A DNA stretch of 64,000 nucleotides from Thozetella sp. PMI_491 (taxonomy: Eukaryota > Ascomycota > Sordariomycetes > Chaetosphaeriales > Chaetosphaeriaceae), in contig MU270089.1 in NCBI GenBank assembly GCA_021432635.1, forward strand, positions 195,826 through 259,825. Direction: 5' to 3'. Made by a program: the position numbers and the translations under genes. The notes beneath the pieces are model-generated. The model worked only from the letters and a program-made list of their open reading frames with translations, was not told the DNA's origin and ran no database searches. Shown one piece after another: positions 45,180-56,744 of this stretch (position 1 is the stretch's first letter; every line of letters starts with the position of its first letter).

Positions 45180-47162
45180 AAGAATTTGGCCAATCTAAAA
45201 CAACATGCCAAAGGCGATGTCACTAATGAGTCAGAGGTCTCAGACACGTCCCTGAGGATGAAGTCGACCTCGCTTGTCACCTGACGCAGGAGAAAATTCG
45301 CGATGTAGTATTAATTGACATGGTTATTCGATATGATACCCATTTAGGAGTTTCCTCTTGGTTATGATTTGTTCCACAGTGATTTTGTAATTACTGATGA
45401 CTCGGATCGGTAAGTTGATGAGTCCTTGAACTCTAGGTTGTGATCCTAAGTGATCCTACGACCCTGTCATTCCCGAGAGCAGATTGGAAGAAAGTCCGCA
45501 ATTAACAACAGGAGTCACGGAAAGAGCATTTTCCATGGCAGCAAGAACACCCTAGATCCATGTGCCCACCCCTGAGTGTCATCGCTTCCACATCCGGTCG
45601 AGAGGCTCTGCTACCTACACGATCGTCAAACGGGGAGGACCGAGAAAGCAGTGAGCGTCCTTACCGGCTGCTGGCTCACAAGAGTGGCGGGTCCAGCTTT
45701 TGTCTTGGCATCCATCGGCTGTGGCAGCCTTGGCTGTTCGGTCGTCGGCATCTTGCGTATCAACGGCTGCTAGAGATTGTGAAGGAGTCGTTTGTGTCCT
45801 GCGCCTGGGACGTGGGTTGCAGCGTGGGAGAAGAGGTGAAATACCCTGACCCGTGGCTGTTCGCTCTTTATCCTCAGCCTGTGGCGGCCTCCTACCCCCT
45901 TGCCAAGACCCAGCTGATGATGATAACCTCGCTAGCCATCGTGGCTAGAGGGTGCGCCACCGCCCTCTTTAATCGCCCGGTTGCGCTTTTGATGTTAGTG
46001 CCGACAAGCTTGGTTAGACCCCGGCTCAGCTATGGTACCAGACGGCCTAGAACGAAGACGAAAAGGAACAAAGAGGCGCCTCCAATTTAGTTCCCTGTAT
46101 CTCGCTTCGGAGCACGGCGATTGACTGGGGCGCGTGATGAATACCTCGATTGCCGAATTGGGCGATGGCCGGATTGGGTAAAGGAAGAAAGCCCAATAGG
46201 GAACATTGATTTTAGAGCTCGGGTGTATGTGCATAGGTGTATACCTACCCTCAAAAAGTTTCCGCACCTTTCGGAATTGAAATCAAAGGCCTCATATAAA
46301 CTCGCTACAGGCCCACTCAACCATTGCGACCAACTCGATCACCGCGAACCAAATGAAACTGGGCACAGCATCATGCATCGCTCGGCCGCGCTCGACCTTC
46401 TGGCATCCGATCTTGCCCAGTTGGACTATCACTAATCATGCCCACTCTGACAACTCGGTAACCCGGCTTACTATGGTGTGGACCTCGGATCTAATGTGAT
46501 CATAATATTTGTAGGTAGCTTCCCTCATGTACGCCACGATGAGAGTGGCGGCTTTGTTCCAACTTTTCAGCTGTACCTTTCGTCTACACCAGAATCGAGC
46601 TTACCGACAGATCCCACCGCGCCTACACGAATGCTCCCAGAGTTTACTAGCCGGAACCAGAACCAGCCGGGTTATACAAACACGTTGTCTGCAGTGAGCC
46701 ATGGGCACCAATAAAACTGCTCGCCGTAACCCTTGATACGACGTGGAATGTGACAGGGTGAGCGCGGGCAGGAAAGATGGTGAGGTAATCGTAGCGAGCA
46801 CCACTAGCGACAATGCTCCGCGATAGACACTCCCTGGTCGTATTCACCGACCTATATTTACCGATCGGTAGGCACCGCTAGATATTCGCCGGTTCAATAA
46901 TCGCTCATTCGCTGTTTATACCGCCTTAGGAACTTCGTAAATTCTTTGAGGGGAACGAAGGACCAGTTGGAATGTCCGAGCGGGGCCACAGAGAATATAA
47001 AATTTGAGGCAGGCCGCAAGACGAGACAAGCCAGCCAACCCCTCCTTTGTGCTACATTGAGCGAAGCTGCCGTGTCCTTTACTTTCCCCTTCACGCACCA
47101 AAGTATTCCCAGTTTTCGGGCAGCCAACCGGAAAGATATTGACTACACGAGTGACGCGAACC
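45180..47162. other. Intergenic, no firm gene
   Basis: A plus-strand ATG frame of 176 codons at 45560-46090 is the longest here, but it has no domain, no family resemblance and uneven composition, so I do not call it. The rest holds only short overlapping frames. The last 200 bp serve the GMC gene. Confidence 0.45.
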
Positions 47163-49220
47163 ATGGGGCTGTATAAGGATCTGCCAAAAGGCCTTAACGA
47201 GGTCGACATTGTCATTGCCGGCGGTGAGATTCACGTCACAGAAACGCCCTCACGCGTTAGTTGTACATTCTAACGATACTCTCAATCTAGGGGGGACTGC
47301 AGCTTGTATTGTCGCCTCTAGGCTCTCTGAAGCTGACCCGTCACTCTCCATCCTTGTGATAGAAAGAGGTCCGAACAACCAAAATGTGGACAAAGTTGTC
47401 CGCCCGGCCCTCTTACTTGAGAATATCGCCCCAGGGAGCAACAGCGCTATATTCTACAAGGGGAACAAGGCCCCGCAACTCAATGACAGGGAACCCATCG
47501 TCCCTACAGGCGGGATCCTAGGCGGAGGCTCTTCGATTAACTTTATGATGTGAGACTCACTATGCCTGCCACTCCCCACGTATTAGATCGCTGCTAATGC
47601 CAAGAAGATACACACGCCCTCCACGTTGTGACTTCGATTCTTGGAATTCCCCTGGCTGGAGTGCGGATGAGCTTATTCCTTTTTCCAATAAGGTAATCAT
47701 TCAGGCTGCTGGTTGTGCGCGCTTTCTCTCATTCCGATAGCTCGAAACCTACCAGGGCTATGGGCCGAAGGAGGCACACGGGTCGTCCGGGCCCGTGGGT
47801 GTTACCTATGACACCTTCCGTTCTTCAAGGATCGAGTCCGAATTTCTTTCCGCCGCTGGAAAGCTCGGTATCCAAGAGCTGCAGGATCTGCAAGACTTTA
47901 AGTCTAGCAACGGCGTCGCACGCTACGGACGATACGTAGGGACAGATGGCCGTCGATCAGATACTGCACACCGGTATCTGCACCCTCTCCTGCAGGATGG
48001 CAAGCACCCGAACTTGCATGTTCTCGTAGAGCATCAAGTTGTTCGCGTCTTATTCGATGATAAAAAGCGGGCGGTCGGTGTTGAGTTCACCGCAACCGCA
48101 GGGCTTGCGCCAGAGACATCGGCAGGCACGGCAGCTAAGTTGAGCGTTCGGGCAAGAAAGATGGTCGTCGTTTCCTGTGGCGCTCTAGCATCGCCCGGGG
48201 TTCTCGAGCGATCCGGGATAGGCAGTCCAGAGGTCCTGAAGAAGGCATCCGTCCCAGTCCTTGTAGACCTCCCAGGTGTCGGGCATGATTATCAAGATCA
48301 CCACCTCGCCGCCATACTCTACAAAACGGACCTCGAGCCCAACGAGACTAACGACGCGCTCATGACCGGCCGTGCGGACCGCGTTGCGATGCTGGCCGGT
48401 GATGACGCTATGCTCAGCTGGAACACTGTTGATGTAGGGGCGAGGCTCCAGCCTACAGAGGCCGAGGCCGAAGCCCTGGGCCCTCAGTTCAAGGCAAAAT
48501 GGGAGAAAGACTTCAAGGAATACCCGGATCGTCCTATCATGTTGTTCGCCCTCGCAAGCATGTAAGCATCCCACCAACCCAACTGCATGCGTCCAGAAAA
48601 GAACAGCTAACGCAGGAAGGCTTCTTGGTGACTATTCCCTCGTTCCCGAAGGCCAATATCTAACAGTCGGTGCCTACACGGCTTACCCCTACTCCCGTGG
48701 GCATGTGCATATTACTGGTCCGGAAGTAACGGATCCAATCGACTTCGAGACTGGCTTTTTCAGCGATGCCGGCGATGTCGACATAAAGAAACAAGTCTGG
48801 GCCTATAAAAAGCAGCGCGAAATCTTGCGGCGAATGAGTCTGTTCAGAGGCGAAGTCGCATTTGGACATCCTGCCTTCCCCCCTGGATCGAAGGCTGCCC
48901 TCGCCGACGGACCTCTGGAGGGGGAGATCCAAGACATTCAGTACTCGGCTGAAGACGATGAGGCGATAGAGCAGTACCTCCGCAACACAATCCAGACATC
49001 TTGGCACGCGCTTGGGACGGTCAAGATGGCCCCCCGCGAGCAGATGGGCGCAGTCGATAAGGATCTAAACGTGTACGGTACCACGGCGTTGAAAGTCATC
49101 GATTTGAGCATCCCGCCGGAGAACGTTGCGGCTAATACTAATAATGTTGCGTTGACGATCGGCGAGAAGGGCGCAGACATCGTCGCTCGGGAGCTTGGTA
49201 TCGAGCTAAAGGCCTGCTAA
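47163..49220 (+). CDS. GMC oxidoreductase, alcohol-oxidase type
   Basis: Five exons: 47163-47223, 47291-47549, 47608-47692, 47741-48561, 48620-49220. They total 608 residues in frame. Starts MGLYKDLPKGLNEVDIVIAG, so there is no secretion signal. The FAD loop GGGTAAC follows across intron 1. GGILGGGSSINFM is the PS00623-type FAD block, CGALASPGVLERSGIG the second GMC signature, and the active-site His lies in TSWHALGTVKM near residue 538 with the Asn in ENVAANTNN near 581. The closest match in memory is the alcohol (methanol-type) oxidase branch of the family, intracellular enzymes that convert a primary alcohol to an aldehyde and H2O2. No PTS1-like end is seen (ends IELKAC). Introns are 48-67 bp and all close properly. 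It neighbours the GFA-domain protein, which is suggestive for aldehyde handling. Confidence 0.9.
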
Positions 49221-49904
49221 TTCACATGCATGTATACATCTCACTCGGCGGGAGACGCGTCAGGTAGTGGCACCAATTGTTATCTCTTAATAGATCTCGC
49301 TACTGTTTGTACGTTGAAGAGATGCTATAGAGTGACCCTATTAGCATCAGAGGTAATACTGCAAAGCAGCGGGTGAACCCAAGCCAGAGAACCGAGACGA
49401 TGCGACAAATAAACGCAAACTTAGACCAGGCGGTATTGCCTGAAAAGAGGAGAAGAGCTTTGAGAAAAAGCAACTAACACTCCTGCAAAGACAACAGGCG
49501 GCGTGATTGAGACATGAGTGGAGCTGTCATTAGGTCCACTAATTGTCAAGTAAAGTGCGCGCGGGCTTGGATTGGGTCTAAGAAGGATGCCCAGTGCAAG
49601 GTGATCGGTAAGACGGAGTAGCAATACGGCCACAGCGACTTGGTTGTATACTCAAGCAATCTTCTGATCTCATAGACAATCTCCTTCTCTAATCCGAATC
49701 GGGGCATTTCTTACTTTAATCTTTCTTAGCCGCAAAGGCTGCGAGGGGTTTTTGGATTGGCGGTCTGACGTTTGTGCACAAGTCCGACTTACGCGTCCCC
49801 AGGCGCCTTGGCGGCGTTGCATGCAGTCTCATGTCCCCCTCACTTTTCTTCCCAACCGCTCCCCCGTCTCTGTATCAACAACTAAACAAAACAGTTACTG
49901 CGGA
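49221..49904. other. Intergenic between GMC and GFA genes
   Basis: 684 bp with no supported frame. The GFA reading frame remains open upstream to 49752, but it has no ATG before 49821 and no domain there. Confidence 0.45.
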
Positions 49905-51143
49905 ATGGAGGACCAGACCATTTCTATCATCGCCCAATGCTTTTGTAAGGCACAAACGTTCACCACAGCTGTCCCCGAAGCGACGCTGCCTCTTGAAGCA
50001 ACATGCTGTCACTGCGACTCCTGCCGGCATCTTACCGGCGCTCTCTACTTTCCCAACGTCGAGTGGCCGAAGCTCAATGAAGACCTCTCCTCGCTCAAGT
50101 GCTACTCGTATTCAAAGAAAATCGATATGTTCTTCTGTGAGACTTGCTCGTGTCTTATGTTCTGGCGCCACGCTGGAACACAGCACCCAGCCTATGTAGC
50201 GACGTCCGTGCTGGAACATAAGGAGAACCTAGTTCGCTACATCAGACACATCTTCGTGGGGGATACGATCGACGGAGGGCTATCGATGTGTCTGCGAAAG
50301 AGCCAGGATGGAAGAATCATCAAGCGTTGGGTAGGCTACGACCCCGATATTGGCCCACCGAGCGACGAGCTCCCGTACGACTGGCCGGCGCAGTCCACCT
50401 TTCCACCATTGGATGCCATCGCATCTCCGGAAAGAACACCAATTCGGTGTCATTGCGGAGGTATCGACTTTGTCTTGCGAAGTGCAGTTGACTTGGCGGG
50501 CCGACCACATAGTGAGCTACCGTGGTGTGTCGAGCCTTCCACTTATAAGTATCTCGCAATCACGGATGTGTGTGACCCATGTCGGCTCTCACTAGGCGCC
50601 GACATATTGAACTGGACCTTTGCGCCCCTGTCGCACATTGAGTTTCCACCCAGCACTGCGGAGGAGGAGACCAGAGACCGCCTTCCTGCGACAGTCTCAG
50701 AGCTGCACGCGGCCGTGCTGGCAGAGACCAAGGACCCACGTTTGGGCACCATGTCTTGCTACAAGACCTCCGAGCGCGTCGAGCGCTATTTCTGCTCTCG
50801 CTGTTCTGCGGCTGTGTTCTTTGCATCTCACGGTAGTCCTGACATGGTGGACATTGCGGTCGGGCTGCTCCACCATCCTGACGGAGCCCGGGCAGAGGGC
50901 TTACTGATCTGGAATTTGGGAAGGACGTCTTGGATCACGGACGTGGAACACGGCTGGAGGCATGACCTCGCCCATGGATTATTGAAGGAGAGCGAGGAAT
51001 GGCGAATCGAGCGCGGACTTCCGAAGAATTGGCTTAGGATCAAGGCAGAGGCAAAGGAAGCTAAAGAGGCAAAGGAAGCTAAAGAGGCAGAGGAAGCTAA
51101 AGAGGCAGAGGAAGCTAAAGAGGCAGCGAAGAGCGCGGAATAG
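49905..51143 (+). CDS. Double GFA/CENP-V-domain protein
   Basis: Single exon, 412 residues from the ATG at 49905 (MEDQTISIIAQCFCKAQTF); an in-frame ATG at 49821 is also possible. Two copies of the glutathione-dependent formaldehyde-activating (GFA) / CENP-V fold are visible. The first has CFCK, CCHCDSCRHLTGA and FFCETCSCLMFW near residues 12-90. The second has CHCGG, CDPCRLSLGAD and YFCSRCSAAVFF near 180-315. These Cys motifs bind zinc in the family. The C-terminal tail has four copies of an 18-bp repeat and is rich in KEAKEA/EEAKEA, probably helical and charged. Members were first described as catalysing S-hydroxymethylglutathione formation, though activity of many is unproven. It lies beside an alcohol-oxidase-like GMC gene, which could supply the aldehyde. 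No damage is seen. Confidence 0.88.
   Translation: MEDQTISIIAQCFCKAQTFTTAVPEATLPLEATCCHCDSCRHLTGALYFPNVEWPKLNEDLSSLKCYSYSKKIDMFFCETCSCLMFWRHAGTQHPAYVATSVLEHKENLVRYIRHIFVGDTIDGGLSMCLRKSQDGRIIKRWVGYDPDIGPPSDELPYDWPAQSTFPPLDAIASPERTPIRCHCGGIDFVLRSAVDLAGRPHSELPWCVEPSTYKYLAITDVCDPCRLSLGADILNWTFAPLSHIEFPPSTAEEETRDRLPATVSELHAAVLAETKDPRLGTMSCYKTSERVERYFCSRCSAAVFFASHGSPDMVDIAVGLLHHPDGARAEGLLIWNLGRTSWITDVEHGWRHDLAHGLLKESEEWRIERGLPKNWLRIKAEAKEAKEAKEAKEAEEAKEAEEAKEAAKSAE
51051..51122 (+). repeat. 18-bp coding repeat, four copies
   Basis: Four copies of GCARAGGAAGCTAAAGAG (A in units 1-2, G in units 3-4) at 51051, 51069, 51087 and 51105, in frame within the GFA-domain gene. They encode AKEAKE / AEEAKE. 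The near identity suggests recent slippage. Confidence 0.9.
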
Positions 51144-51297
51144 GGATGGATTTATTATAGCAGTGCCGAAACAAATGTGTCGCTTCTCACTGGTCGGGGT
51201 TACCCTATGATCGGTATACCCAGTGCTATGAACGACGGCTCATAAGTTCATCTAAACGGAATTTTCATTCTCTCATCGTTACGCTATTATACGCATA

Positions 51298-52295
51298 TCA
51301 GACCCGACTAGCCTCCAATTCTGCCAGTTCAAATACTGGCTTAGCGCTGAACCAACCTGCGGCCTCAGATCCCACTGTTTTATACGTGTAGGCAGCGTCT
51401 TCCTCTGTGACCTTGACTGTCTCTCCTCCTCGGCCAGCCGCCGCCGCATCGGCAAGAAGCTGCGCCTGGCAACTTTTCTCCAACGCCAGATACCAGAAGA
51501 TACAGCTCTCCACCGTTTTCCCGCAGGTGATTAAGCCATGGTTCCGTAAAATAGCGGCCTTTTTGTCACCCAAGGCGGCGGCGATAGCCCCGGCTTCTTC
51601 CGAGTCCAGGACTACTCCGTTAGAAGCGTATGAGACTATATCGTTGTAAAAGGCACACGAGTCCTGGGTGATGATATCCAAGTTGCGACCAAGTGCGCTG
51701 AATGCTTTTCCATAGACAGAGTGGGAGTGTGCAACGCAGTTGATCTCCGGCCGCGCTTGGTGGACTGCGTGGTGGATGGCATATGCTTCTGCAGTTAGTT
51801 CCGAGGTCACTTATACACCACTCCCAAACAACTCACCAGCTGCGTTGAGAAGCCGCACCGGTCCCCCTTCCACCACTTTCCCCTCAGAGTTGACCAAGAT
51901 GAGATCGTCTACTGTCATGTTCTGCCAGGCTTTGCCAAAAGGGTTCAGCCAAAAGCTAGTGGGGTCAACGGGATCCTGCAGTATGTTAGCTATATGTGCC
52001 ATATATGAAAGGCGGGCTCCAAGCGAACGTGAAATGATACGGTGCTTACCCTGAGCGTAATGTGCCCGGCCACGCCGTCGTCGAACCCATACTTGGCGAA
52101 AATACGGAACGCCAGGGCCAGACGGGTCTTCATGTATGCTCTTGCTTCATGCGCATTCTCGAAGGACGGCATGCCGATATCTGCAAGCTTAGGCATCTCG
52201 ACCTTCGGCTTCTCTTTCAGCCCGTCTCTGTAAAGGGTGTCCGGCTCGGCGCTAGCGTCGGCACTCCGCGACCCAGCCTCCATAGAAAGAGACAT
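51298..52295 (-). CDS. Class II aldolase / adducin-like protein
   Basis: Three exons: 52295-52050, 51975-51837, 51788-51298. They give 291 residues in frame. The start is MSLSMEAGSRSADASAE, hydrophilic and without a signal. The class II aldolase/adducin fold shows as YGFDDGVAGHITLRDP across intron 1, SFWLNPFGKAW, LNAAEAYAIHHAVHQARP across intron 2, the zinc-binding HSHSVYGKAFSALG, and LRNHGLITCGKTVESCIFW with the third metal His. Members are metal-dependent aldolases or epimerases acting on sugar phosphates or related hydroxyacids, while some fungal ones have unknown roles. The metal ligands HxH and H are intact, so it is probably an enzyme. Introns are 74 and 48 bp. It is convergent with the GFA-domain gene (about 150 bp between stops). 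Confidence 0.92.
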
Positions 52296-53858
52296 GTCTA
52301 ACAGAAAGTGTAGATAAAAGTATATGAGGCGCCGCGAGGACTGGTCTCGAGAGTTAGGAAAGACGGGTTAGGGCAAGTATCTTTATATCCCGGGGACGAC
52401 AATATACAGCATACCTATTAGAGGTAATGTGCACGTATGCTTAACCGATGGTGGAGCCACCATCATGCGATAGTCTCGGCCTGGACTAAAATCGTACCAA
52501 AAAACTCGTCGGAGTTAGCCCACAGCCTCGGCACGATTCCCAGTGGTAAAAGCTCGCTACCAAGAAGAGATGGCATCAAACAAGTCTATAGTCTATGTTC
52601 TTTCGACTCAGCATGTGAAAGGCTCACTGAAATCTCAAAAGAAGAAGTACTTTTCTGATCCGCTGTTCGTTCCCCGCTGTGAGGCAGACGCTAAAGTTGG
52701 GAGAAGTGCGGGGTCTCCAGAGGCAATCGTGTTCCTCCCGGAGGTAAAGCCAGTGGAATCGGCGCAGGGACGCATACACTTGCCTTGCTAATTACCTAGA
52801 TACCTCCTTGTATCTTAATTACACTACCAGTCCCAGAGAATATAGTTCTTCCGTGATATCCTAACTATGTGGTTTGAGTATACCTGCATGTGGTTGCTAA
52901 TGCATCTCCTTCCCCGCTCGGGAGACGCAACTTTTCTCGAAGCATCCGTCACTGTGAGGTCCAAAAAATTGAACCGGTTGAAGGAAGACAAGTCAGCTTT
53001 AGACAGTGTGCTCCGGATTGTCGAAAGCTTCAACGTCATGTTCTCCTGGCCTAGGATAGAATATCCTTTGTCAAGGACTCGTAGCCAGCTATCTGCACAG
53101 TCACCATCAATAAGTACAACCTGGAGCTATTCCACTATCGTGACTTAGGGTATAACAAACAGTCTCTTCGTCGATAGATCCAATAGAGTAAATACTTCCG
53201 AAGCTGAAGTGCCTATGCTCCTGGCTCCATAGACCCTTGCCATCAAACCACTACCTACTTTGTACACTTATTGACAACCAATCCGTTCTCGAAATTCGCC
53301 CCACATTCAACTTTCACGGTAATCGATTCGAGGATATGACCCACATCAGTGCCTCTCCTATACATGGGGCCTACCCAGGAGAAACGACACGAGCAAGCGA
53401 TGGGCTGTCCTCGGTGACATGGAAATTTTCATCCAGCAAAATCTCAACGACACACTGTACTGGCTATACTGACTCTGTCCACTAAATGGCTTGCATGATA
53501 TGGGCTATATGGATCGTGAGCTATTCTGATCGATTTAATTGAGTATTGATTGTGCGATTATAGCGAGCTGTGGAGATATTTTGCACCATGAATGTTTTTG
53601 CGGAAGCATTGCCAGAACTCGCCATCACTCGTATAACTAGCCCACCTACCTACCTAGGCTAAACCCTATATTATGTCAGCAAGCAACACTGACACAGCTG
53701 TAGTTAGGCAGCATTACGGCGCTCGCTCCTCGTTCGTACGTCAACCCCTCCAGGCCGCACGCCACAATTCCCGCTCGTCCTGCAACTAACAACATCTAAA
53801 AGCACACACGCTCTAAACCGAACCCAAGCTCAAGGTGCGTCGCTAGAAAACGTGAAAG
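52296..53858. other. Intergenic with a possible relic exon
   Basis: A minus-strand frame from about 53130 to 52824 reads as protein (DGDCADSWLRVLDKGYSIL, SSFNRFNFLDLTVTDASRKV) and begins just after an AG that could be an acceptor. I could not find neighbouring exons or a family. It may be a relic. The rest contains only short frames and the methyltransferase promoter. Confidence 0.35.
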
Positions 53859-54801
53859 ATGGCTGAAGATGCCCGCAATACATACCTCCCGGGCCACAAG
53901 CCCTCTCAAGTGAAGCACCATGAGTGGCGCACCATTGAGAACAGCTGCGCCTATCTCCTACCGGTCCTTCATGAACTGCATACAGCAAACCCCTCCTTGA
54001 AGCTACTGGACGTCGGTGCCGGCTCCGGCACCATCACGGCTGGGCTAGCCCAGCTCATCCAACCTAGCGGCCACGTCACGGCCACAGACTTGTCGGAGGC
54101 GATCTTGACGCGCGCCCGCGACCTCATGGCCGCCCGCGGCGACGTTGATATGGACCGTATCGCCTTCCAGCAGGGTGATGCCTACCATTTGCCCTTCCCC
54201 GACGACACCTTCGACGTCACTCACTGCCACCAAATGTTGGCCCATCTGCGCGACCCTGCCGACGCCCTGCGCGAGATGATCCGCGTCACCCGGCCCGGCG
54301 GGGTTGTCGCCGCCCGCGAGGCCGACATCTCCACGATGTGCGCGTGGCCGGCAGACCCGATCCTTCTCCAGTTCCATGAATTCACCAAAGCGATGCACTG
54401 CAGCGCAGGGGGTAGCAGCACCGCCGGCCGGCAGCTCCTTTCATGGGCACTGAAGGCCGGGGCGAAACGGGATCAGATTACAGCTTCGTTTGGGGCGCGA
54501 TGCTATAGCTCGCCCGAAGACAAGAAAATGTGTGGTGAGTTCTACCGCTAAGGACGCCGACGGCGGCCCAGCAGCAAGGTTGCGTTTTCACTCCTAGGTT
54601 TCCTGGACTGACCTTCCTTCACCTACAGCCGGGGCTATGATAGAACGCGTATTGCGAGGAGAGATGGGTAAAAAAGGCATGGAGTTGGGGCTGATCAAAG
54701 AAGGCGACGCAGAGCAATTTGCCAAGGCTTGGGAAGACTGGATGAACAGTGATGATGCCATCCATGCTTCGATGAACGGGGAGGTTATCATACGGAAATA
54801 A
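53859..54801 (+). CDS. SAM-dependent methyltransferase (UbiE-like)
   Basis: Two exons, 53859-54534 and 54629-54801, with a 94-bp intron. The model gives 282 residues in frame. Starts MAEDARNTYLPGHKPS. Motif I is LLDVGAGSGTITAGLA (residues 49-64). The acidic post-I residue follows in VTATDLSEAIL, motif II is FPDDTFDVTHCHQMLAHL, and motif III is VTRPGGVVAAREAD. This is the class I fold of the UbiE/COQ5 type with SAM as methyl donor; the acceptor cannot be inferred. The second half (ITASFGARCYSSPEDKKMC) and the last exon (AMIERVLRGEMGKKGM) are typical C-terminal substrate-binding parts. No signal peptide. It is convergent with the dienelactone-hydrolase-like gene. Confidence 0.92.
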
Positions 54802-55261
54802 TGAACCAAGGGACATACTTCTATGCATATGTCCCTATATACCTAGCCAAGTGGGCCTTGTGGATGCCGTTAAACCTCTCAGCGGGGCTGGCGCGAATGA
54901 TTATGGCTACACTAGGTATATAAAAAGGGGAAGAATCTGACTTATATTAAATAGGAGAACACCAGCAGAGAGTAACAATAAATAGAAAATAAGTATCCGA
55001 TTAGGAAGGTTCTTCAAACTTTCTCTCTTTTACAGTATCGACTGCGTGAGAATGGGTTTGCGAGAGACTCCGTGTTTTTACTTTCTAGCAGATTCTCACG
55101 CGAAGGAACTGAGCAACTTCACTGTTGTAGATTGCGACTATAAAGAAACGGCTCTATCTATATCGAAATTACATGACAGAGATCAAAAGAAACTGGGCAT
55201 CGGTCCCACTCGTTCCCGAGACAAACCATCCTGCGTGTTAGCCTCTAATCGCCTTGTTCGC
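54802..55261. other. Short convergent spacer
   Basis: 460 bp between two converging stop codons. AT-rich around 54930-54990. The plus-strand ORF beginning at 55046 runs antisense into the hydrolase and is not called. Confidence 0.5.
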
Positions 55262-56265
55262 TTACACAGTGAGGCTTTCAGCGAAGAAGGTAACCAACTT
55301 CTCCAGATGCCCATCCACATGATCATAAAGTTCAATGTGAGTCCTGCCCGGCACGATGAACAGCTCCTTAGGCTCACGGGCACGGCGGATGCCGTCCTCG
55401 CTGAAGATGCGGGTGTCAGCCTTGCTACCAGCAATCATCAGCAGCGGCCGAGGGCTAATCATATGGACAAAGGCGAACGGATCAAAGGTGGCAAAAACGT
55501 CATAGCAGCGGCGCGGGAAGAAACCAGTGGACCGCGGGTGTTGAGCACGGGGCGTGCGGTAGTAGTCGGTGCCCTCGTGGAAATCATTGCTCGCTCCATC
55601 GGCCGTATCGGAGGGCTCGTTGGATGGTAGGAAATCTACCATTGCCGGGTTGCCTCCCTGCTTCATCTCCTGGATCCGATCCTGGCCCGTCTGGGTCAAG
55701 AGGCCGGTGAGGGTCGCGGAGTTGATAGTCTGGCTTGTTCCCACTATAGTATAGGTGGTCAGTAGCTATTCACAGAAATCTCCAGAAATTACATACGAAT
55801 CCCTTCACGCGTCACCCGACCACAATCGACGAGAGACACCGTCGCCAAGGCCTTAATGCGGAGATCAGATGCGGCTGTGAAGGCGGAGTAGCCACCTCCG
55901 GCGCAGATGCCCAGAGTTCCGATCCGTTCTGGGTCGACCTCCGGGAGGAGCGAGAGATACGACACGGCCGACCTGAGATCTTCAGACCTCTGGTAGGGGT
56001 CTTCAAGCCCCCTCGGCTCTCCCTCGCTCTCTCCCTGGTAAGCCGCATCGAAGGCGAGGGTGATGAAGCCCTTTTCGGCGAGCAGCCTAGCGTGGAGGCC
56101 TGCCGTCTGCTCCTTCACGCCCGTGAATGGATGAACGACAGCGAGAGCCGCCCGTTTGCGATCCGGCGCTGCGTCCGTGGGGAGATAGAGATCTCCTACG
56201 ACTTTCATGCCGCTGCTGAGGAAGGTCACCTTGCGTGGTGTCATAGTGGTGCTGGGCGAGGACAT
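55262..56265 (-). CDS. Dienelactone-hydrolase-like alpha/beta hydrolase
   Basis: Two exons, 56265-55797 and 55743-55262, with a 53-bp intron. The model gives 316 residues. The frame is open further upstream but only from a TTG, so the ATG at 56265 ([13 protein letters not shown]) is chosen. Features: [17 protein letters not shown], then [24 protein letters not shown], and the elbow [14 protein letters not shown], where the nucleophile is Cys in the GxCxGG context of dienelactone hydrolases. The probable acid is in [15 protein letters not shown] and the His in [15 protein letters not shown]. Members hydrolyse lactones or esters of small molecules. It sits beside a methyltransferase and an intergenic region with an inverted repeat and regulator gene, so co-regulation is possible. 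No damage. Confidence 0.88.
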
Positions 56266-56469
56266 GGTGTTACGCGGGACGGAACTGATTCTAGGGGAAC
56301 TGAGAAGTGTCGAAGATGACAAGACTTTGCAAAGGGCTGGGTGAGAAGAAGCAGCGTTGATGATGTGAAGGTGTATCTGCGCTGGTTGAGAAGAGAAGAG
56401 ACCACTGGACTACACAAAGGAGAGCCATGACTTTATATTATTTTCAGTTACAGAGATGATGCCGCTGGT

Positions 56470-56490
56470 ATCAGTGTCGTCGACACTGAT
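56470..56490. promoter_or_regulatory. 10-bp inverted repeat, possible operator
   Basis: ATCAGTGTCG (56470-56479) faces its exact complement CGACACTGAT (56481-56490) with one base between. It is 205 bp upstream of the hydrolase ATG and 781 bp upstream of the regulator 3 ATG. A dimeric DNA-binding protein is the natural reader; the identity is unknown. Confidence 0.6.
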
Positions 56491-56498
56491 CCGTGTCA

Positions 56499-56744
56499 GT
56501 TACCCAAACGGGTAAACAGTCTGAGAATGCAGGGTGCTAGCATCTATGTGGCAGCCTCATAGACACTTAGTAGTAAGTGTCGGTTACCCAAGCCGGCAGA
56601 CTGCAGACAGAGTATACCATACTTCGAGCGGCTATTGAACATTAATCCGCGCGGGTTACCTAACTCGGCAATTTGTTTTGCGAGTAATGTACGCTGTATA
56701 AGTGTCAAGAGCGCCTTGCCTAGACGCAATCGTTTCGGTTACCA
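56499..56744. repeat. Four spaced GTTACC boxes
   Basis: GTTACCC at 56499 and 56583, GTTACCT at 56655 and GTTACCA at 56738 (spacing 84, 72 and 83 bp). Three of the boxes continue as AA followed within about four bases by CGG. The flanks are diverged, so this is an old tandem unit or a set of binding sites. Confidence 0.55.

Noticed and set aside
45560-46090. 176-codon plus-strand ATG frame
   Set aside because: No domain, no splice support and composition like random GC-balanced DNA. Possible but not supported.
55046-55630. 194-codon plus-strand ORF
   Set aside because: Antisense to the dienelactone-hydrolase-like gene.
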